A DNA stretch of 64,000 bases from Tigriopus japonicus (taxonomy: Eukaryota; Arthropoda; Copepoda; Harpacticoida; Harpacticidae): the NCBI GenBank assembly GCA_010645155.1, contig CM021317.1:2701415-2765414 (forward strand), in the 5' to 3' direction. The notes below the pieces were generated by a model. It saw only the letters and a list, made by a program, of their open reading frames with translations. It searched no databases and was not told where the DNA came from. A program made the position numbers and the translations under genes. Below are positions 61,001 through 64,000 of the stretch, one piece after another; the first letter of the stretch is position 1; each line of letters starts with the position of its first letter.

Positions 61001-63939
61001 CACAGCAAGAAGTAGCTTGGAGAAGTGGAAAGCTTGAAAGGGGTAGCAACTTCACTGTCACATCGTACTTGAAGATTTTACCTCTAAGTAAGGAATGGAG
61101 TTTATGAACTAGAAAAAACAGGGGAAAATAATCTTGTGAAGATTCCGTATTCTTCACGGTCTTTTGTACAAGAATATTCTTAGGTTTGGATAGGTTAATA
61201 ATCTTCTAGAAACCTTCTAGACATAGTACAGGGCGTCCAACGTGTTTTTCCTTGCGATTCAGACCACAAATTTGCTTCAAAATTGAAAAAATATATACAT
61301 ATTAAAGAAGTGTTTTGAAAACCCATATTCCCGTTTATTTTTCTCTAACGTGTCATTCAGCTATTGAGAATCCTTTTTTTTCGATGCACCATCAATTATT
61401 GGACACCCTATATGACCCATCGGGATGCAAGTCTTCGAGAAAAGTTGGGCCTTTAGACAATTAATGCGTTCTATTTGTACACATGTTCCGTACCTGGCAG
61501 AAATCTTGAGGCGAGTTTGACGGTCTCAGACGTTCCAAAAAAAGTTTGCATCTCCAAAGAGACTTCATATTCTCGTCCAGGAACCAAGACCTCACGGATT
61601 CTAAGAAACGGAGGAGGAGGGCCAACGTGAAGCAAGGGAGCTAAAGGAAATAAGCAGACCTCTTTAAATTAAACTCATCCTGACTTATTAATATACTTGA
61701 ACATCTCGGTTTACTCAGCAAATGAAAGTCACTCAAGACCAAAGGGGGTTTCTGCTATCTTCAAGATTTGCGAGCTTGCCATAGTTAAAAATGAAACGGC
61801 TTACTTTGGTCTGTTGAGTGGTGCTATTTATTATTAATCTGTATGCAATAGTTTGGTGACATGCGGGGTTTTAATGGTATAATGAGAATTTGTAAACAAA
61901 AAAGGTTGAAAAGTTCTTCCCTTGCTTTATTTGAGTCTACCAATTCACCAATTCGGTCAGAACTATTAATTCCTATTTAGATTATTTTGAGTTCCTTGGC
62001 TTTTTCGTAAACTTCTAGAAGGGATATTAAAAAATGAGTTTTAGAGTATTACAAAAATAAATCTTATACTAAAAATTATGAAACTTGTATGAGACAGTTC
62101 TCCGATTTTCTAGCTCAAACACTACAAATCATTTTTGGGGGCTTTCAGTGTTCCATAACACTCCCAGAACGATAAATTACATTTCCCGCAGAGTCTCGTG
62201 CCTAATCACAACTTGCTGCTCCTAATAGATGACCACCGACGCAAAAAGAGCAGCCTTTTCTCTTGTATTAGACATTTGCTCATATTTTATGTCCACGAGT
62301 CTCCTGTAAACTTTGTTCGTAACTGATGATATGCACACAAAATATAGCCTATTAAATTGCAGGAGGTTACATAAAAAAATAGAGGGTAGTTAGATTTTTA
62401 TCTAACTCAGAAACAAGCTGAGAGTGCAGTTACTTAAAAGACATGCTTTTTATCGAAGTTAAAGGCAAACATCAACATCAAAGATGTACAACCTCGCAAC
62501 CTCTTTGGAAGGCTTTTCAAGTTTTTACGGCAAAATTGAATTTGTGACTTCGCGATTTGTCTCGAACTTTGATATAAAACATGTCGTGCAACGCAATCTA
62601 ACCACCTAACTTTCCGACTTTTACATGGACATGCAGTCCAAGTCAAAAAGTAACAAAATTTAAGGCTTGCTTCTTCTTCTACCACCCCCAACGTATCTGA
62701 AATATTTAAGGTACGTAGATATATGACCTTTTATCAAAATTACCTTCGCCGGTGCAATTTCTCACGTCCGTTAAAGGTTCGAAAGCACAGATCCACACTC
62801 GCCATGCTTTGACCAAGAGTCCCAAATGAGTTGGGCACTTGGGACACGAAACGAAAGAAATCTCTAGTTTCACTTCCGAAGATGCAGTGGAAGATGAAGA
62901 GGAACCAGTTCCACCACTCCCTTTGGAACTTGAAAGCGAGATCTGGCCATTCAAAGGCTGGTATTCTAGAACAAACGAAATATCATTATGGAAACAAACA
63001 ATCAATCGGAAAGCAGGAAATAATTTCCCGCTTTTTCTCATTTGCAGCAAAAAGTGTACCAACGTAGTGCGGTGTTATAAAAAGAGAACGGTCACAAAGT
63101 GAGCCATCTACATGTAGTCCTTTCTTATTTGAATGGCTCATCGATTCCATGAGATACATTGATTTGCAGAAAGTAAGGACCATTCATCACCTTTAGACAA
63201 ACAAAAGCCCCATAATTATCGATGGAAAAGGGCAAAAAGCCCTAGGTGGCGCACTTGATGACTAAAGGGTTGTCGGTCTAAGTGTAGATTTAAACGTTTT
63301 TAGTACATACCTAGCATCTGTTTCAAGTCTCGTTTATGCTCAAAGGCCTCTTTCTTTTGGCCCATCATTAACACTGAGACATATTGGGATACTAAGCAAT
63401 CCATTCCAATCCAAAATTCTACCCTCCTCTCTTTGAGGGACAAAGGCAAGGCATTATGCCAAATTGGCCTAATTATTTCATTGATGTCATGATCTCATAC
63501 ATGCCCAAGGGCTCCAACAGGGATATGTGCAAAAGAACTTCCGTTCCTTAGTGCTTCGGGATTCTTAAACTGTACATTTGAAAAGAAAAAATCCAACGAA
63601 AATTACAGTACTTATGAAGGATGGTCTTCAGGGGTCCACACTTGGTGCGCCGACCCTGTGGTCTTTTATAACAGTTCACAAGCATAATCCAATTTTTGTA
63701 CTACTCAGAGTACAGTGCATACCTTCAATTTCGGGGCAGGGGATCCACTTTAAGCCTTGGGAGAGTTCTGTGTTACCGGGAACTGACAATCCCACGTGGG
63801 AAATGACATCCTCTTGGCTTTCAAAAGTCGTCGACCAAATATCGGCCTGCTCTTCATACGTAATGAACTCGTCCTCCAACTCAAGTTCTCCATCAGTTCG
63901 ATAACGTTGGGCCAAAACTGTCTCGAAAAATACTCCATT
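58093..63939 (-). CDS. FN3/cytokine-receptor-like type I membrane protein with a short tail (N-terminus outside window)
   Basis: Eleven exons on the minus strand: 63939-63723, 62965-62744, 61640-61494, 61108-61004, 60729-60664, 60260-60082, 59572-59449, 59373-59209, 58963-58739, 58592-58493 and 58189-58093. All GT...AG with compatible phases; they give 548 codons before the stop. Most module borders are phase 1 with an AP-type start (APLLHV, APKQPP, APSEVQ), typical of FN3 domains. Visible features: Ser/Gly linker (about 88-100), a Cys-rich module ending GCSKWSERL (Trp344), a last FN3 with WKWDP and PWSIVK (Trp469), a membrane helix at 491-512 (WPIGLCSIFVSFFLTLSMYFII), and a basic then Tyr-containing tail of 36 residues ending HPKF. 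The exon at 60729 has an alternative acceptor at 60794-60795. No proline-rich Box1 is seen, so if this is a cytokine receptor it is a co-receptor or decoy. Cysteine spacing does not prove that class. Confidence 0.65.
59596..59844. mobile_element. hAT-like non-autonomous element (GGTCGGCAACC family, copy 2)
   Basis: Ends CAGGGGTCGGCAACC and GGTTGCCGACCCTTG; flanking octamers GTCTAAAA (59588-59595) and GTCCAAAA (59845-59852) agree in seven of eight positions. The inside repeats GTGGGCCCA/ATGGGCCCAT many times. It sits in an intron of the minus-strand receptor. Confidence 0.8.
61229..61410. mobile_element. Tc1/mariner-like MITE, CAGGGTGTCC family, short copy
   Basis: Left end CAGGGCGTCCAA, right end TTGGACACCCTA, with TA on both sides (61227-61228, 61411-61412). 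It contains the end blocks of the 51498-52045 element joined directly at GAAAACCC...TTTTTCTCTAACG, so it is an internally deleted derivative. It lies in a receptor intron. Confidence 0.7.
61641..62743. other. Intron of the minus-strand receptor gene
   Basis: AT-rich; no exon with both splice sites and no repeat was recognised between the exons at 62965-62744 and 61640-61494. Confidence 0.4.
62966..63722. other. Intron of the minus-strand receptor gene
   Basis: No additional exon was recognised. The donor on its right side reads GAA G|GTATGC and the acceptor on its left reads tttcgtttgttctag. Confidence 0.4.
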
Positions 63940-64000
63940 CTGTTTGATAGAAGCAAAGCTCAAAAGGCATGGCATACATTCTATGCATATAGTACACCTC
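63940..64000 (-). other. Upstream intron or exon edge at the window end
   Basis: The minus-strand reading frame of the first receptor exon stays open through 63975, but an acceptor-like sequence (gcttctatcaaacag) precedes codon AAT at 63939. The true left border of the exon in the protein is therefore uncertain, and upstream exons lie beyond 64000. Confidence 0.35.

Noticed and set aside
60873..61003. Cys-rich minus-strand frame (CSPLQPNSIECPFIEL...) between receptor exons
   Set aside because: It has an acceptor-like start but no phase-compatible donor to the next exon; the simpler path 61004 to 60729 keeps all phases.
1..64000. tRNA, rRNA or CRISPR features
   Set aside because: I looked for GGTTCGAATC-type B boxes, rRNA cores and regularly spaced direct repeats; no convincing example was seen, though a tRNA scan was not possible.

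Overview
The window is nuclear DNA from an intron-rich, AT-rich animal, probably an arthropod; a crustacean such as a copepod would fit, but that is a guess. The evidence is GT...AG introns from about 100 bp to over 4 kb, AATAAA signals placed just after predicted stop codons, animal protein families (tetraspanin, fibronectin type III receptors, a PY-motif membrane adaptor), and many short non-autonomous transposons and 5'-truncated LINE copies. I saw no bacterial operons, CRISPR arrays or rRNA.

Gene models were built by hand from open frames, splice consensus and reading-frame phase. The complete models sum to whole codons. Left part (1-15.7 kb): the last exon of a plus-strand gene entering from the left (512-718); a small one-pass membrane protein (2173-3070, +); a three-exon orphan gene of 210 aa (5308-8896, +) with a polyadenylation signal 64 bp after its stop; and a 939-aa low-complexity phosphoprotein-like gene (15706-12708, -) with a polyadenylation signal just after its stop.

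Centre (15.7-37.6 kb): mostly repeats. The main gene is a tetraspanin (25039-24265, -), whose last exon may lie about 5 kb away at 18912-18812. One isolated minus-strand exon sits at 25740-25585. Four fragments of one LINE family all lie on the minus strand (11.4, 23.2, 28.1-29.5 and 34.7-35.2 kb). A pogo-like element, several hAT-like elements and foldback MITEs fill the rest.

Right part (37.6-64 kb): two receptor genes are arranged tail to tail. The plus-strand gene (37661-57807, ten exons, 867 aa) encodes a signal peptide, one FN3 domain, one membrane helix and a cytoplasmic tail of about 650 residues. The minus-strand gene (63939-58093, eleven exons seen, N-terminus outside the window) encodes FN3 or cytokine-receptor-like modules with WS-type motifs, one membrane helix and a tail of only about 36 residues. 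Their stop codons are 285 bp apart and each predicted polyadenylation signal lies inside the other transcript's 3' end. A small antisense gene (53980-53555, -) sits wholly in an intron of the plus-strand receptor and encodes a membrane protein with three PY motifs, the kind that recruit Nedd4-type ubiquitin ligases.

The most interesting items are the short-tailed FN3 receptor, the nested PY-motif adaptor, the long-tailed FN3 receptor, and several transposon families that can be read with their target duplications. Functions beyond domain level are inference.
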